A DNA stretch of 5,281 nt from an uncultured Collinsella sp. (GTDB lineage Bacteria > Actinomycetota > Coriobacteriia > Coriobacteriales > Coriobacteriaceae), in the NCBI GenBank assembly GCA_900547505.1, contig URGY01000127.1, positions 1 through 5,281 of the forward strand, read 5' to 3'. Below, piece by piece: positions 5,186-5,281 of this stretch. The position numbers and the translations under genes were made by a program. Within the stretch, counting starts at the first letter, position 1. Every line of letters starts with the position of its first letter. A model generated the notes under the pieces. That model was not told where the DNA came from, ran no database searches, and saw nothing but the letters and a program-made list of their open reading frames with translations.

Positions 5186-5281
5186 AGGAAATGTGTACGC
5201 CCAGATTCCCGCCCGCGGCGCCCCTCCGGTCTGGCAATATATCTCCTTGCCGCGCGGCCCGGTGCAACCGGATCAGCCGCG
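5186..5281 (+). other. Unresolved end: structured leader/RNA or start of a gene
   Basis: This stretch follows the TATAAT box and runs to the window edge. It can fold: CCAGA (5201-5205) with TCTGG (5230-5234), CGCGGC (5253-5258) with GCCGCG (5276-5281), and inside that CCGGT (5259-5263) with ACCGG (5267-5271), leaving the bulge ATCA. Alternatively, GTG 5193 opens a frame with GC-rich third positions reading VYAQIPARGAPPVWQYISLP, with AGGA only 3 bases upstream. I do not recognise either the RNA or the peptide. The remaining part of the gap after the mutase (5104-5173) shows no clear intrinsic terminator. Confidence 0.4.

Noticed and set aside
5186..5281. RNase P RNA, tmRNA, SRP RNA or a known riboswitch
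   Set aside because: I could not find the conserved core motifs of these RNAs in the bases available, so no identity is assigned.
1..5281. CRISPR array, defence island or tRNA/rRNA genes
   Set aside because: No regularly spaced direct repeats, no defence-type proteins and no tRNA- or rRNA-like sequence were seen on either strand.

Overview
The window looks like part of an assembled contig from a gut-type actinobacterium of the class Coriobacteriia, most likely Collinsella or a close relative. This is inferred from the high GC content, the GC-rich third codon positions, the Asp/Ser/Asn-rich tail on the LytR-CpsA-Psr (LCP) protein and the overall protein style; no marker gene confirms it. The first 49 bases are not genomic. 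They are the end of an Illumina P5/Nextera i5 adapter ending in the Tn5 mosaic end, so the contig starts inside library adapter and genomic sequence begins at about 50.

Layout, left to right. At 50-595 is the C-terminal end of an LCP cell-wall ligase gene (+), with its N-terminus lost at the contig edge. At 596-847, between two convergent genes, are three consecutive hairpins: a 12-bp perfect stem, a very long near-perfect palindrome of about 86 bases, and a bidirectional intrinsic terminator. At 848-2095 (-) is pepT, peptidase T, with all metal ligands visible. A 120-base divergent intergenic region (2096-2215) holds a perfect 20-base palindrome that looks like an operator. At 2216-3544 (+) is a two-gene operon: a short DtxR/MntR-type metal-dependent repressor, then after 12 bases a single-domain homocysteine S-methyltransferase family protein. 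It ends in a strong intrinsic terminator (3550-3578). At 3703-5103 (+) is a phosphoglucomutase/phosphomannomutase family enzyme starting at a GTG with a good ribosome binding site. The last 178 bases hold a perfect TATAAT box followed by sequence that could be a structured leader or the start of another gene.

The genes are mostly housekeeping: envelope polymer attachment, peptide catabolism, metal homeostasis, methionine/one-carbon metabolism and hexose-phosphate interconversion. I see no mobile-element genes, CRISPR array, defence system or complete RNA gene. The points that merit a second look are the adapter artefact, the long palindrome at 645-730, the operator-like palindrome shared by pepT and the metal regulator, the pairing of that regulator with a zinc-type methyltransferase, non-consensus active-site loops in the methyltransferase and the mutase, and the unresolved right-hand end.
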